Shown here: in pieces, positions 25,616 to 32,241 of the stretch | How positions within the stretch are numbered: the stretch's first letter is position 1 | Layout of the letters: every line of letters starts with the position of its first letter | Position numbers and translations under genes: made by a program | DNA from: a virus | Length of the DNA: 45,162 bases | Reading direction: 5' to 3' (one strand) | IMG/VR virus record: IMGVR_UViG_3300006917_000008 | Coordinates: 1-45,162 of that record | The notes under the pieces: model-generated | Told to the model about the DNA's origin: nothing | The model's input: only the letters and a program-made list of their open reading frames with translations | The model's database searches: none

Positions 25616-26974
25616 TTAGATACCGATCACATTGTCGGAGGGTTGCCAGGGTGGCGGAAGAACAACTGGTTCCCTTTTCTTGTAAGAAACTGCAAAGTAC
25701 CGAAGAGCGTCGAGCGCATGGTCGTTGGCCTTCTCGACGACGTCGGGCTGGTTGAGGTCCTGGGCCTGGGTGACCGCTTTCTCTTTCCAACGGTAGGTCT
25801 CGAACTCGCGGATTGTGTTGATGCACGTACTAAAGATAAACAATGACGGCATTCCCATGGGCGATGTGGAGTTGATGGTAGGGACGCTATGGCCCGGTGT
25901 GACCTTGAGTTTCTGGCTGACCTTGTCGATGCCGAAGGTGACCCAGGTGTTGAAGGCCTGGCCGACTTCTTTGTTCGCCGGGGTGATGTAGATGCCTCGT
26001 TCGGCGAACTCGGAGATCCACTGAGCCCCGGATGGGTCTCCGTAAGTAGCCACGCATCGCCCGGGTGAAGATAAAGGGTCTGCGTTGATGATCCCCGCGT
26101 GGAAGTCAATTGTTTGTCCTGTTGCGTAATGTTCACGAGCGATATACCAGTTTTCGTCAGGGCCAACTGCAACCCAGAGGCATGCTGTAGGATTAGTAGA
26201 TCCGAAGTCCAAGCCACGATAAATGCTCCAGGAATCGGGGATGTCAAAAGGTTCGATGACGTGGACTTGCCGGTCAAAGTCCTTGTAAACCAACCCCGTA
26301 AACTTGCGGAAGTCGGCCATGTACTCTTGGTAGAAGGTGTCTTCGGTGAGCTCTTCTTTGGCTTTGTCGATTTCTGAGGTGGGGATGTAGGGGTTGTCGT
26401 AGCTGGTGAAGCGCCAAGATTTGTAGTCAGAAACGCCGTTTGCCTGTCCCAGGTCTTGATAAACTCCTCCTTTGTTATCCAGCCCTTGTCCTTGCTGGAA
26501 GAGTTGATGGAAGTGGTTATAGCCTTTCGGCGTAGAGATGAAGAGCGCCGGGGCTTCGTAGTCGGTGAGGGTTTGTCTGAGTACCTCGGACCAGAGCCAG
26601 TCCCAATTTCTAATACTCGCAATCTCGTCGATGACGAGGCCCCTGAGCTTAACACCCCTGAGTGCGTCAGGATTTTCAGCTCCTTTGAGTTCAATGACCG
26701 AGCCGTTCCTGAGGGTGATACTAAGCTCCACCTCATTTTTCTTGAGGATCCATTCCCTAGGGATGATTTGCTGGAGGCCGCGCCAGTGGATGGACTTGCC
26801 TTGGCGATACGTCGGGTTGACGATCCAGTAGGTACCGGCTTGCTGCGTCGCCCACTGGAGGACGATGAGCTGGGCGAGGACTGATTTCCCCCACCTACGC
26901 CCGGCGCAGATGACGCGGAATCGATGTCTATCGTTGGCAACTTCGAGTTGTTTTTCATGCAGTGTTACTACCAT
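25616..26974 (-). CDS. terL: Terminase large subunit
   Basis: 452 residues. Walker A is GRRWGKS (residues 25-31) and Walker B LVIDE (113-117); the coupling motif is FISTPKG (145-151). The nuclease domain begins IYRGLDFGSTNPT (Asp at 256) and ends with NDHALDALRYF carrying the last acidic ligand. The protein cuts concatemers and pumps DNA through the portal. It overlaps the small subunit gene by 20 bp. A 443-residue overlapping frame on the same strand is only a shadow. Confidence 0.92.
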   Translation of the reverse strand: MVVTLHEKQLEVANDRHRFRVICAGRRWGKSVLAQLIVLQWATQQAGTYWIVNPTYRQGKSIHWRGLQQIIPREWILKKNEVELSITLRNGSVIELKGAENPDALRGVKLRGLVIDEIASIRNWDWLWSEVLRQTLTDYEAPALFISTPKGYNHFHQLFQQGQGLDNKGGVYQDLGQANGVSDYKSWRFTSYDNPYIPTSEIDKAKEELTEDTFYQEYMADFRKFTGLVYKDFDRQVHVIEPFDIPDSWSIYRGLDFGSTNPTACLWVAVGPDENWYIAREHYATGQTIDFHAGIINADPLSSPGRCVATYGDPSGAQWISEFAERGIYITPANKEVGQAFNTWVTFGIDKVSQKLKVTPGHSVPTINSTSPMGMPSLFIFSTCINTIREFETYRWKEKAVTQAQDLNQPDVVEKANDHALDALRYFAVSYKKREPVVLPPPWQPSDNVIGI

Positions 26975-27380
26975 CGGTTGCGGCAGGGCGGAACGTGATA
27001 CTCATCTCGCCTTGCACAAACGGTGTTCCTTCTTGCTGCCCCATGCCCCAGTCCTTGCGGACCAGTTCGGCGGCCTTGAGTTGGGTTTGGTAGTCGGGGA
27101 CGATGCGATCGGGCTCGGTGAGGGAGGAGGAGATCTTCACCGCGTCCAGCCACTCGGCCGTTTTCTTCGCCATGTACTGGGGCGTGATGCCTACCTGGAG
27201 GTATTCGGCCTGGTACTGCTCGATAATACTGCCCACCGCAGCCGACCTTAGAAGATTCTGACTTGGTGCCTCCGCTGTTTTTGGGGTGTAGCCAGCCTTA
27301 CGCATGGCGATCGTGGGCCTCTCGCCCTCTCTGATTAACTGCATCGCTTTTGCTTGTTTGGCGGTTGGTTTTGCGCTCAT
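26955..27380 (-). CDS. terS: Terminase small subunit
   Basis: 141 residues. The N-terminal HTH (KQAKAMQLIREGERPTIAMR then KAGYTPKTAEAPSQNLL) follows the usual TerS pattern of an Ala-Gly-Tyr turn. The C-terminal part is helical and ends in a short tail. It binds the packaging site and regulates TerL. A promoter lies 14 bp upstream. Adjacent overlap with terL supports the call. Confidence 0.78.
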   Translation of the reverse strand: MSAKPTAKQAKAMQLIREGERPTIAMRKAGYTPKTAEAPSQNLLRSAAVGSIIEQYQAEYLQVGITPQYMAKKTAEWLDAVKISSSLTEPDRIVPDYQTQLKAAELVRKDWGMGQQEGTPFVQGEMSITFRPAATDGSNTA

Positions 27381-27393
27381 AGGGATTGGCCCG

Positions 27394-27421
27394 ATTCTAG
27401 CATATTGTTATGTAAATGCAA
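27394..27421 (-). promoter_or_regulatory. terS promoter with TTATGTAA element
   Basis: TTGCAT (27421-27416), 16-bp spacer, TGC-TAGAAT (27402-27394). TTACATAA (minus strand) lies in the spacer at 27415-27408. Predicted start about 27387, leaving a leader of only 7 nt without a Shine-Dalgarno site. Confidence 0.65.
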
Positions 27422-27425
27422 GATG

Positions 27426-27593
27426 TCACTCTCGCTCCCACAACTCGCTAAGTATTCTATTTAGATGCCCTAGGTGTATATATTCCCTACCAGTATCAAT
27501 CCTGTATATCGTAAGTTTAGATACCCTCTCCTTTATCTCCGTAATAAGCTCTTGTTCTTTTACTTTGTTCTGATCTTGTTTCATATTAGTCAT
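27426..27593 (-). CDS. Tiny helical protein
   Basis: 55 residues starting MTNMKQDQNK (an inner ATG at 27584 is possible). Lys/Glu-rich helix followed by YRIDTGREYIHLGHLNRIL. The start lies 5 nt after the upstream stop. It is AT-rich like the small early genes around it and has clean codon structure. Function unknown. Confidence 0.5.
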   Translation of the reverse strand: MTNMKQDQNKVKEQELITEIKERVSKLTIYRIDTGREYIHLGHLNRILSELWERE

Positions 27594-27597
27594 AACT

Positions 27598-27795
27598 CTA
27601 GGCTGGCTGATCCGGGTCAGCCCCTTTCTTCCAGTCGGGCTTATGCAGCGCCTTCCACGAAGCCAGGTCGATGATCTCCGCCTGCCTGCTGATCGGGACG
27701 ACCTTGCGCCGCGACGGCGGGAGCTTCGGCTCCTTTAAGTAGCGCGCGGCGTCCGGGAACACTAAGAGCTTATGTGGTTGATCATTCTCTTTCAT
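27598..27795 (-). CDS. Small basic protein, unknown
   Basis: 65 residues, starting MKENDQPHKLLVFPDAA. Pro/Lys/Arg-rich middle; ends DWKKGADPDQPA. The start overlaps the upstream TGA (ATGA). No family recognised. Part of the run of tiny genes upstream of the terminase. Confidence 0.5.
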   Translation of the reverse strand: MKENDQPHKLLVFPDAARYLKEPKLPPSRRKVVPISRQAEIIDLASWKALHKPDWKKGADPDQPA

Positions 27796-27980
27796 GGCTT
27801 GATGTTGACGATGGTAATTAGGCCAACTCGTCTACATTTCTCATTGCCACAGTAATAATCTCGTAGGATTACTCGGCCATCATTAAGTACCGTTCTTACT
27901 TCGAGTCTGGTTTCGCATTCTATACATAAGCTGCCGCTCGTCAGCATCTCATCGCCCGTGAGTGATTTGTATCTCTTCAT
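27792..27980 (-). CDS. Small zinc-ribbon protein
   Basis: 62 residues with CIEC (residues 19-22) and CGNEKC (44-49), the spacing expected for a zinc ribbon. A Shine-Dalgarno-like AAAGGATAGGA lies 4 nt before the ATG. The fold resembles Ogr/Delta-type or transcription-factor zinc ribbons; regulation of late genes is possible but not shown. Confidence 0.6.
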   Translation of the reverse strand: MKRYKSLTGDEMLTSGSLCIECETRLEVRTVLNDGRVILRDYYCGNEKCRRVGLITIVNIKP

Positions 27981-27993
27981 ATATTCCTATCCT

Positions 27994-28101
27994 TTAACTC
28001 TTAGCTATATACTTTTTATAAAATTCTGCTCCGAGAATAAATCCAATTAGAAAACCGTCTAAAATACTAAGTCCAGTAATAAGAATTAAGATAAAGCTCA
28101 T
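27994..28101 (-). CDS. Tiny single-pass membrane protein
   Basis: 35 residues starting MSFILILITGLSILDG; one transmembrane helix (residues about 3-24), then a basic YKKYIAKS end. The ATG overlaps the TGA of the upstream gene (ATGA). It is too short to classify; small hydrophobic proteins of this kind can be toxins, holin-like proteins or membrane regulators. Confidence 0.45.
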   Translation of the reverse strand: MSFILILITGLSILDGFLIGFILGAEFYKKYIAKS

Positions 28102-28364
28102 ACTCCTACCTTCTTTCGTAACTCCTGTAATTTGGTTCTTTGCTCTAGATTTTTTATATGAACATCACACCAGTTGTTAGCATTGTCTTCGTTTTTGCAT
28201 GACATGCACTCCCCAATAACCGTCTCAAACTCTGTGAATAGGGTAGAGAGTTGTTGAGTATAAAGATCCATAAGTTGTTCGTATTGATAAACAGCACTTT
28301 CAGACCTTGACCGTGATACTATAACTTTTAATCTCTCGCTAATCGTATTAGTTGGTGTATTCAT
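28098..28364 (-). CDS. Small helical protein, unknown
   Basis: 88 residues, starting MNTPTNTISERLKVIVSRS. Helical with CMSC and a later WCDVH, a possible weak metal site. It overlaps its neighbours on both sides by 4 bp (ATGA type). AT-rich. No family recognised. Confidence 0.5.
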   Translation of the reverse strand: MNTPTNTISERLKVIVSRSRSESAVYQYEQLMDLYTQQLSTLFTEFETVIGECMSCKNEDNANNWCDVHIKNLEQRTKLQELRKKVGV

Positions 28365-28753
28365 AATTCTTCGTCGTCATCGAGCCGCTTGATCAGGCCT
28401 TCCTCCAGCAGTACCTCGATCATGCGCGGGACATCGATATCATCTTCCTCGGGCTCGCTCTGGAAGTGGGGGTCGGTCTCATCCACCAGCGCCCGGTAGA
28501 AGTGGTGTGCCAGGGTGAAGCCGTCGGCCGGGTCGGCCATCGAGATGACGCCCTCGCCGGTCTGATCGTTCATGGCGAAGTAGAAGGCCCCGTCGTTGGC
28601 ATCCTCGTCCTGCTCGGGGACGAAGCACTTGAAGAGCCGCACCGGCCCGTCAATCCCCATGCCCTGCATGTGGAAGCTCAGCGGCTTGGGCTTGCGGTCC
28701 TCGGCCTCCGGGATATCGGCGAAGGGATCATTGATTGGTTCGTGTTCTTTCAT
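28361..28753 (-). CDS. Acidic protein, unknown
   Basis: 130 residues, strongly acidic, with a central beta-rich domain (VRLFKCFVPEQD, AFYFAMNDQTGEGV) and a C-terminal acidic helix ending DDDEEL. High acidity suggests a DNA mimic or assembly partner; anti-host proteins of phages often look like this, but no family is recognised. It overlaps the genes on both sides. Confidence 0.5.
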   Translation of the reverse strand: MKEHEPINDPFADIPEAEDRKPKPLSFHMQGMGIDGPVRLFKCFVPEQDEDANDGAFYFAMNDQTGEGVISMADPADGFTLAHHFYRALVDETDPHFQSEPEEDDIDVPRMIEVLLEEGLIKRLDDDEEL

Positions 28754-28853
28754 AGTGTTCCATCCCCCACACTACCAGCCAGACAAGTGGCACCAGCAGC
28801 AGGAAGGCAATGTAACCCAGGATTGTTATGATGATTTCTTTGGTCTTTCTCAT
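28728..28853 (-). CDS. Tiny single-pass membrane protein
   Basis: 41 residues starting MRKTKEIIITILGY; one transmembrane helix (about residues 7-29) and a charged tail (MEHYERTRTNQ). It overlaps the start of the acidic protein gene by 26 bp. N-in/C-out or reverse topology is unclear. Function unknown. Confidence 0.45.
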   Translation of the reverse strand: MRKTKEIIITILGYIAFLLLVPLVWLVVWGMEHYERTRTNQ

Positions 28854-28855
28854 AG

Positions 28856-29029
28856 TTATGTCGTATTCCCTTCAGTTTGCGACGCCCGAAATTTACTTTC
28901 TAACGCCGTCACGCCGTCAGCAGCTTTTTCTGCTTGCTCCCACGTCATCATAGGGTTGCGCTTTTTCATGTCAGCAGTTCGCTGAATCTTGTACTGTTGC
29001 GCTTCGTATTGCGCTCTTGCATAATCCAT
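28856..29029 (-). CDS. Tiny hydrophilic helical protein
   Basis: 57 residues starting MDYARAQYEAQQYKIQ, with a MMTWEQAEKAADGV helix and a Thr-rich end. The stop lies just before the next small gene; the leader AATACGACATAA occurs before both genes. Function unknown. Confidence 0.45.
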   Translation of the reverse strand: MDYARAQYEAQQYKIQRTADMKKRNPMMTWEQAEKAADGVTALESKFRASQTEGNTT

Positions 29030-29102
29030 AATCTTATGTCGTATTTTCTAGCTTCGTCGTCATACTCCGATCCATCCCCCTGAAGGGACAGACCGCAGCA
29101 GG

Positions 29103-29564
29103 CTACTTGCCCACGTTATTCAGTGGGAGTAGCGGTTGACCGCTCAGGTTCGTGATGCAGGGCGGTTGCGAGCAACTGCCGTCGCTCCTACCGTCCGACT
29201 TCCCGTCGCTGACGTCCACCTTCTGCTCTGGCGTTGCCGGGCTGGCTGTTGGTGTCGCCTCGACGACGGTGGGCGTGACGGTGATCGTCACTTCAGGCTC
29301 CACGGTCGGGGAGGGCGTTGGCGAGCAGCTTGGCTTTACCGTTGGGGTGATCGTCGGTGTTGGTGCTACGCACGCACCGGCGTAATCAGCCTCGTGCTCC
29401 TCAAGGTGCTTCCCTGCTGCCTTGGTCCCGATGGTGAGACTCTGGCACTGGCCGGGCGTCTCCTCGCAATGGCAAATCGTCTGGGTATTCGCGGTGGCGA
29501 ACGCCCTGCCGGTGATGATCACCAGGATGATTAGTGCTGCGATGGTTAATAGTATTCTTCTCAT
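29103..29564 (-). CDS. Secreted or membrane-tethered Thr/Pro-rich protein with CHC-type domain
   Basis: 153 residues from ATG 29564 (GGGGGTG Shine-Dalgarno 9 nt upstream). Residues 2-25 form a signal peptide or anchor (RRILLTIAALIILVIITGR). Residues 31-66 hold TICHCEETPGQC and KHLEEHEADYAGAC, similar to a small extracellular module with a C-H-x-P core and an H-L-x-H-G-D-x-x-G-x-C-like end found in many bacterial surface proteins. A long Pro/Thr/Val linker follows, then CSQPPC. It is likely exported by the host and displayed at the surface. Function unknown; superinfection or adhesion roles are possible. Confidence 0.6.
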   Translation of the reverse strand: MRRILLTIAALIILVIITGRAFATANTQTICHCEETPGQCQSLTIGTKAAGKHLEEHEADYAGACVAPTPTITPTVKPSCSPTPSPTVEPEVTITVTPTVVEATPTASPATPEQKVDVSDGKSDGRSDGSCSQPPCITNLSGQPLLPLNNVGK

Positions 29565-29593
29565 GTATATACTCACCCCCTTTCGGGTTATTG

Positions 29594-29690
29594 CGGAGGG
29601 AGTAAAGATTCGAACTTACGTTTCTACTTAGTAGAACTTTATAGCATACGTATAAGCTATAAATGCACTAGACCACTGTGCGACCCCTCC
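29594..29690 (-). tRNA. tRNA-like gene with oversized anticodon arm
   Basis: 97 nt. Acceptor GGAGGGG/TCCCTCC (7 bp, one G-U) with discriminator G and no encoded CCA; D-arm GCAC/GTGC with canonical loop AGTGGTCTA; long variable arm TTCTAC/GTAGAA; T-arm GTAAG with loop TTCGAAT and one bulged T on its 3' strand. The anticodon arm is abnormal: an 8-bp stem TTTATAGC/GCTATAAA with a 10-nt loop, 9 nt longer than normal, so the anticodon cannot be read. It could be a degenerate class II tRNA or a functional mimic. Confidence 0.55.
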
Positions 29691-29700
29691 TTATCTTGCC

Positions 29701-29859
29701 TTACAGCAAGTCTTCTTCTTCCAGGTCCTCGACGATGACCTTGCTCCCTGTCATCCGCTCCCAGCACTCCCGACAGATCACCGGCTTGTCGCCTGGCATT
29801 CGAGGATCTGGCGTAAAAACCAGTATTCGATGGCACTTCATACACTCGTACTTATCCAT
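29701..29859 (-). CDS. Small zinc-ribbon protein
   Basis: 52 residues from ATG 29859. Two knuckles, CMKC and CREC, are 26 residues apart, followed by an acidic tail (VEDLEEEDLL). It overlaps the end of the RusA gene by 8 bp. Similar small ribbons are common in phage early regions; function unknown. Confidence 0.6.
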   Translation of the reverse strand: MDKYECMKCHRILVFTPDPRMPGDKPVICRECWERMTGSKVIVEDLEEEDLL

Positions 29860-30229
29860 TCGCTTCCTCCTTGAGTGAGACCTCAACGCGCGGATTAACA
29901 GGATCGACGGCGAAATGATGGGTTATTGAGCCGGTGTGTTTGCGCGAGTCGTTGGGAAGGATGCCGGCGACGACCAGGCCGTCGTAAATAGCCTTGATGC
30001 CGAAGCTGATATTGTCCCCATCCTTACGCTTGTCTTTGGTGTACCAGGTGCAGACGATCCCCTCGATCTTCTCGACTGGCTTGAGCTTCTGCTGCTTGCA
30101 GGAGAAAGCGACGAGCGCGGTCTCCGCCTTCTTCAGCTTGGCTGCGGCGAAGCGGTTGCTGCGCTCGGCGTCGATATAAGTATTTAAATCTGTGAGCTCC
30201 CCCTTGATGATCAGTGTTAGATTTTCCAT
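29852..30229 (-). CDS. rusA: RusA-like Holliday junction resolvase
   Basis: 125 residues from ATG 30229. The RusA pattern is present: beta start LTLIIKGELTDLNTYI, then KDKRKDGDNISFGIKAIYDG and VAGILPNDSRKH, giving the conserved Asp residues and Lys around the active site. RusA enzymes are dimeric nucleases that resolve branched DNA made during replication or recombination before packaging. It lies near the annealing protein candidate, consistent with a recombination module. Confidence 0.75.
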   Translation of the reverse strand: MENLTLIIKGELTDLNTYIDAERSNRFAAAKLKKAETALVAFSCKQQKLKPVEKIEGIVCTWYTKDKRKDGDNISFGIKAIYDGLVVAGILPNDSRKHTGSITHHFAVDPVNPRVEVSLKEEANG

Positions 30230-30423
30230 GATAATAAGTGTTGCGGCCACGACTCGGTCATGACTCTTGCCCAAACCCGGAACTGCTTATAGCAGCGCAT
30301 CGAGCAGAACTTGCGCTCGCCCCACTGCTTAACCCTGAGCTTCCCCAGCGGGATGGCCTCCCTGCACCAGTTGCAGGTGACCCCCGGATCCTTCCTCTTG
30401 AACAGTGAGAAGATGTTTTTCAT
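30217..30423 (-). CDS. Small zinc-finger protein
   Basis: 68 residues with CNWC (residues 17-20) and CSMRC (41-45), followed by an aromatic helix. This resembles FCS/TRASH-like fingers. The end overlaps the RusA gene start by 13 bp. A promoter candidate is upstream. Function unknown. Confidence 0.6.
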   Translation of the reverse strand: MKNIFSLFKRKDPGVTCNWCREAIPLGKLRVKQWGERKFCSMRCYKQFRVWARVMTESWPQHLLSWKI

Positions 30424-30432
30424 GTGTTTATT

Positions 30433-30461
30433 TTTCTACTCTTTTCCGTTATGTTTTGCAA
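30433..30461 (-). promoter_or_regulatory. Candidate promoter
   Basis: TTGCAA (30461-30456), 17-bp spacer, TAGAAA (30438-30433). Predicted start about 30426, leaving an almost leaderless message for the zinc-finger gene at 30423. Confidence 0.45.
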
Positions 30462-30466
30462 TACCG

Positions 30467-30511
30467 CTTCTTAGGAGATCACACACTGCCCGAGTGCGAC
30501 CCCCTAAGAAG
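30467..30511. repeat. 9-bp inverted repeat with inner hairpin
   Basis: CTTCTTAGG and CCTAAGAAG enclose 27 bp that contain CACT/AGTG around a GCCCG loop. It lies between a winged-helix gene and the zinc-finger gene. There is no T-run, so a protein-binding site, RNA element or processing site is more likely than a terminator. Confidence 0.5.
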
Positions 30512-30538
30512 AGGGCAAGCGGGCCACCCAGAGGTTGC

Positions 30539-30883
30539 TCAGAAAAGCGTCCCCTGGGTTGGCTCACTAGCATCACTGTTGCGTTGGTCCTCCGGGACCA
30601 GGCGGGCGGTGCCCCCACTAAAATCCCACACCATGTTGACTTGCTGCTTCGGTTGCTCGATTTGCTTGGCGATGTCACGCTCACCGGCGAGGATGTAGTC
30701 CACCGAGCCGTTCTGGTGGCGTCGGGTGGTGATCAGGTAACCTGCCTTCTTGAGTCCGAAGATCCGCGCTGGCAATTGCACATATTTTGTGCGCCATGCG
30801 TATGAGTTCATCCCTTTGGGACCGGCTTTCTTCAAAATATCGAGTACTTCTTGTTCTTGTCTGTTTAAATGTGTGTTGTTCAT
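30539..30883 (-). CDS. Winged-helix DNA-binding protein
   Basis: 114 residues from ATG 30883. Residues 7-65 form a winged helix: RQEQEVLDILKKAGPKGM, LPARIFGLKKAGYLI as the recognition and wing region, then VDYIL. Similar short proteins accompany recombination genes in many phages. The C-terminal part is low complexity and ends TQGTLF, a motif resembling a sliding-clamp (beta clamp) binding peptide. It follows a structured leader RNA. Confidence 0.6.
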   Translation of the reverse strand: MNNTHLNRQEQEVLDILKKAGPKGMNSYAWRTKYVQLPARIFGLKKAGYLITTRRHQNGSVDYILAGERDIAKQIEQPKQQVNMVWDFSGGTARLVPEDQRNSDASEPTQGTLF

Positions 30884-30925
30884 AGTTTCAATCGGCCGCC
30901 TGCGTGTGCGCTCAGCGGCAGTTTC

Positions 30926-31069
30926 GAGCAAGGGCAGGACTTGCACCCGCCTACCATATACCGCTGCTTTCGCTAGTTATGGATTTACTATCTCAGCCAC
31001 CTTGCTCTGGTCGAGGCTGGTTTACCCTGTTCAGCCCCGAGCACAACACCTGAGTTATAACCACTCAGG
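30926..31069 (-). ncRNA. Structured intergenic RNA with a tRNA-like domain
   Basis: Three hairpin units in a row on the minus strand: CCTGAGT/ACTCAGG across the upstream stop codon, a 9-bp stem TCGGGGCTG/CAGCCTCGA with a 12-nt loop, and a domain closed by an 8-bp stem GAGCAAGG/CCTTGCTC (31007-30926). In the last, a 5-bp/7-nt arm GCGGG-TGCAAGT-CCTGC stacks directly on the closing stem exactly as a T-arm does, and CCATA/TATGG with an inner GAAA hairpin takes the anticodon-arm place. No D-arm is clear. It could be a degenerate tRNA, a riboswitch-like leader or a new RNA. Confidence 0.5.
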
Positions 31070-31657
31070 CTGATGATCCCTGTTGTTGTCGCAAAAGATG
31101 CCTTTCCATGGTTCACCATTCTTCTTTGAACCGCTCTTCAACGTTGCGGGACTCCCGCAGTATCGGCAGCTATAGGCACCTACTGTGCCCTCTTCCTTGT
31201 CCATGCTGGCCAATACCTCGTCTATCTCGTTATTGCGGCCTTCCTGGGGCGCTGGTGGCGCTACAGGGGCACTCATTTCAGCGCCTTTCAGAATTGCTTT
31301 ACTGGCGATTCCCGCCTTGTGGAGCTCGTCGGCACTAGCGATTGATTCGATGACACCGATGCCCATCATGGCGAGGGCTCTGCCAACCGCCGAACTTTCC
31401 GCGTTCTCGAGGGCGGCCGTCTTGTTGACCAGGCCGTCGTTCTCTTTCGCTTGAGACCAGCCGGTGAAGTAGCGCTCTGGCTTCTCCACATCGGGGATAA
31501 CCCTTGCTCTGACGATGACCTGGCCGTTCTCATAGCTGTGCATGTCGGTCCTGATAGAACCATTCTTATACTCGCTGTTGAAATAGGCGACTCGGTCTTT
31601 TACTAAGACGTAATCGTTTCCCTTGATTGATACTGTTGGTAAATTATCTTGACTCAT
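31055..31657 (-). CDS. Rad52/ERF-like single-strand annealing protein candidate
   Basis: 200 residues from ATG 31657 (AAGGGGGTGA Shine-Dalgarno site). The core YVLVKDRVAYFNSEYKNGS, VIVRARVIPDVE and the NAESSAVGRALAMMGIGV helix match a phage family that structure searches link to Rad52/ERF annealing proteins. Residues 165-200 form a zinc ribbon with CRYCGSP and FCDN, absent from most ERF proteins. The probable role is strand annealing for recombination-dependent replication, together with RusA. The link to ssDNA annealing is from family knowledge, not from visible catalytic residues. Confidence 0.5.
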   Translation of the reverse strand: MSQDNLPTVSIKGNDYVLVKDRVAYFNSEYKNGSIRTDMHSYENGQVIVRARVIPDVEKPERYFTGWSQAKENDGLVNKTAALENAESSAVGRALAMMGIGVIESIASADELHKAGIASKAILKGAEMSAPVAPPAPQEGRNNEIDEVLASMDKEEGTVGAYSCRYCGSPATLKSGSKKNGEPWKGIFCDNNRDHQPEWL

Positions 31658-31694
31658 ATTATTCACCCCCTTGCGTTACATATCCCATATGCAA

Positions 31695-32240
31695 TTAGAT
31701 ACCGAGTCGCTTGCCACAGCTCCAGAGTTTGAAGCTGTAGCCGTCTCGGCTGTAGATATTCCATGCGATGCGGATATTGATTTTATAGTCGGTCAGGAAG
31801 TTGCGATTGCCGACCTTCTGCCAATATTCATTGATTTGAAAAACACCGACATCAGCTGAGCCTTCTGGGTAATTACCGGCCGTGTTGATGGCTTTCGGGT
31901 TGAGGGCGCTGTTCTCGCACTGGAGGACCTTGAAGGCATCCTCGGCGTGGGTGCCGAAGACGGCTCTCACCTCGTCGGCGATAACTCTCTTATCGTCGGT
32001 GTCGATATTCAGCGTCGCTTCCTCGGCGTAGGCCTTAGTGGTGATGATGTAGCCGGCCGGGTCAAGTGGGCTGAAGAGCGGCGTCTCGACGAAGCGGCGC
32101 TCGTACTCCATACAGAGGATGACGCCACCGAACCCGATGACCAGGAGCCAGAGAATCGACACCCAGGTCTTGTATCTGAGTCCTTTGTGTCTCGTTTGAT
32201 ATTGATTTGAGCCTCTTCGGCCGAGTCGTGTTCTTCTCAT
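31695..32240 (-). CDS. Membrane-anchored SLT-type lysozyme
   Basis: 181 residues from ATG 32240. Basic N-terminus, one membrane segment (WVSILWLLVIGFGGVILC, residues about 27-46), then an extracellular linker and an SLT/lysozyme-like domain: VLQCENSALNPKAINTAG (catalytic Glu), GSADVGVFQINEYW and AWNIYSRDGYSFKLW. This domain cuts the glycan strand of peptidoglycan. It is separate from the late lysis genes and lies in the early module, so it could serve DNA entry, conjugation-like transfer or release. A longer frame to 32465 is a shadow. Confidence 0.75.
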   Translation of the reverse strand: MRRTRLGRRGSNQYQTRHKGLRYKTWVSILWLLVIGFGGVILCMEYERRFVETPLFSPLDPAGYIITTKAYAEEATLNIDTDDKRVIADEVRAVFGTHAEDAFKVLQCENSALNPKAINTAGNYPEGSADVGVFQINEYWQKVGNRNFLTDYKINIRIAWNIYSRDGYSFKLWSCGKRLGI

Positions 32241-32241
32241 G

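Noticed and set aside
25627-26958. A 443-codon open frame overlapping almost all of terL on the same strand
   Set aside because: Its product is Ser/Arg/Pro-rich low complexity without a fold, while the other frame has all terminase motifs; it is a codon-bias shadow.
29594-29690. Reading the second hairpin as the anticodon arm with anticodon TAA
   Set aside because: Position 33 would be C instead of U and the first hairpin would be unexplained; a class II variable arm is the better reading.
30926-31007. TPP riboswitch, because of a CTGAGA sequence
   Set aside because: The second conserved TPP element and the surrounding stem order are missing.
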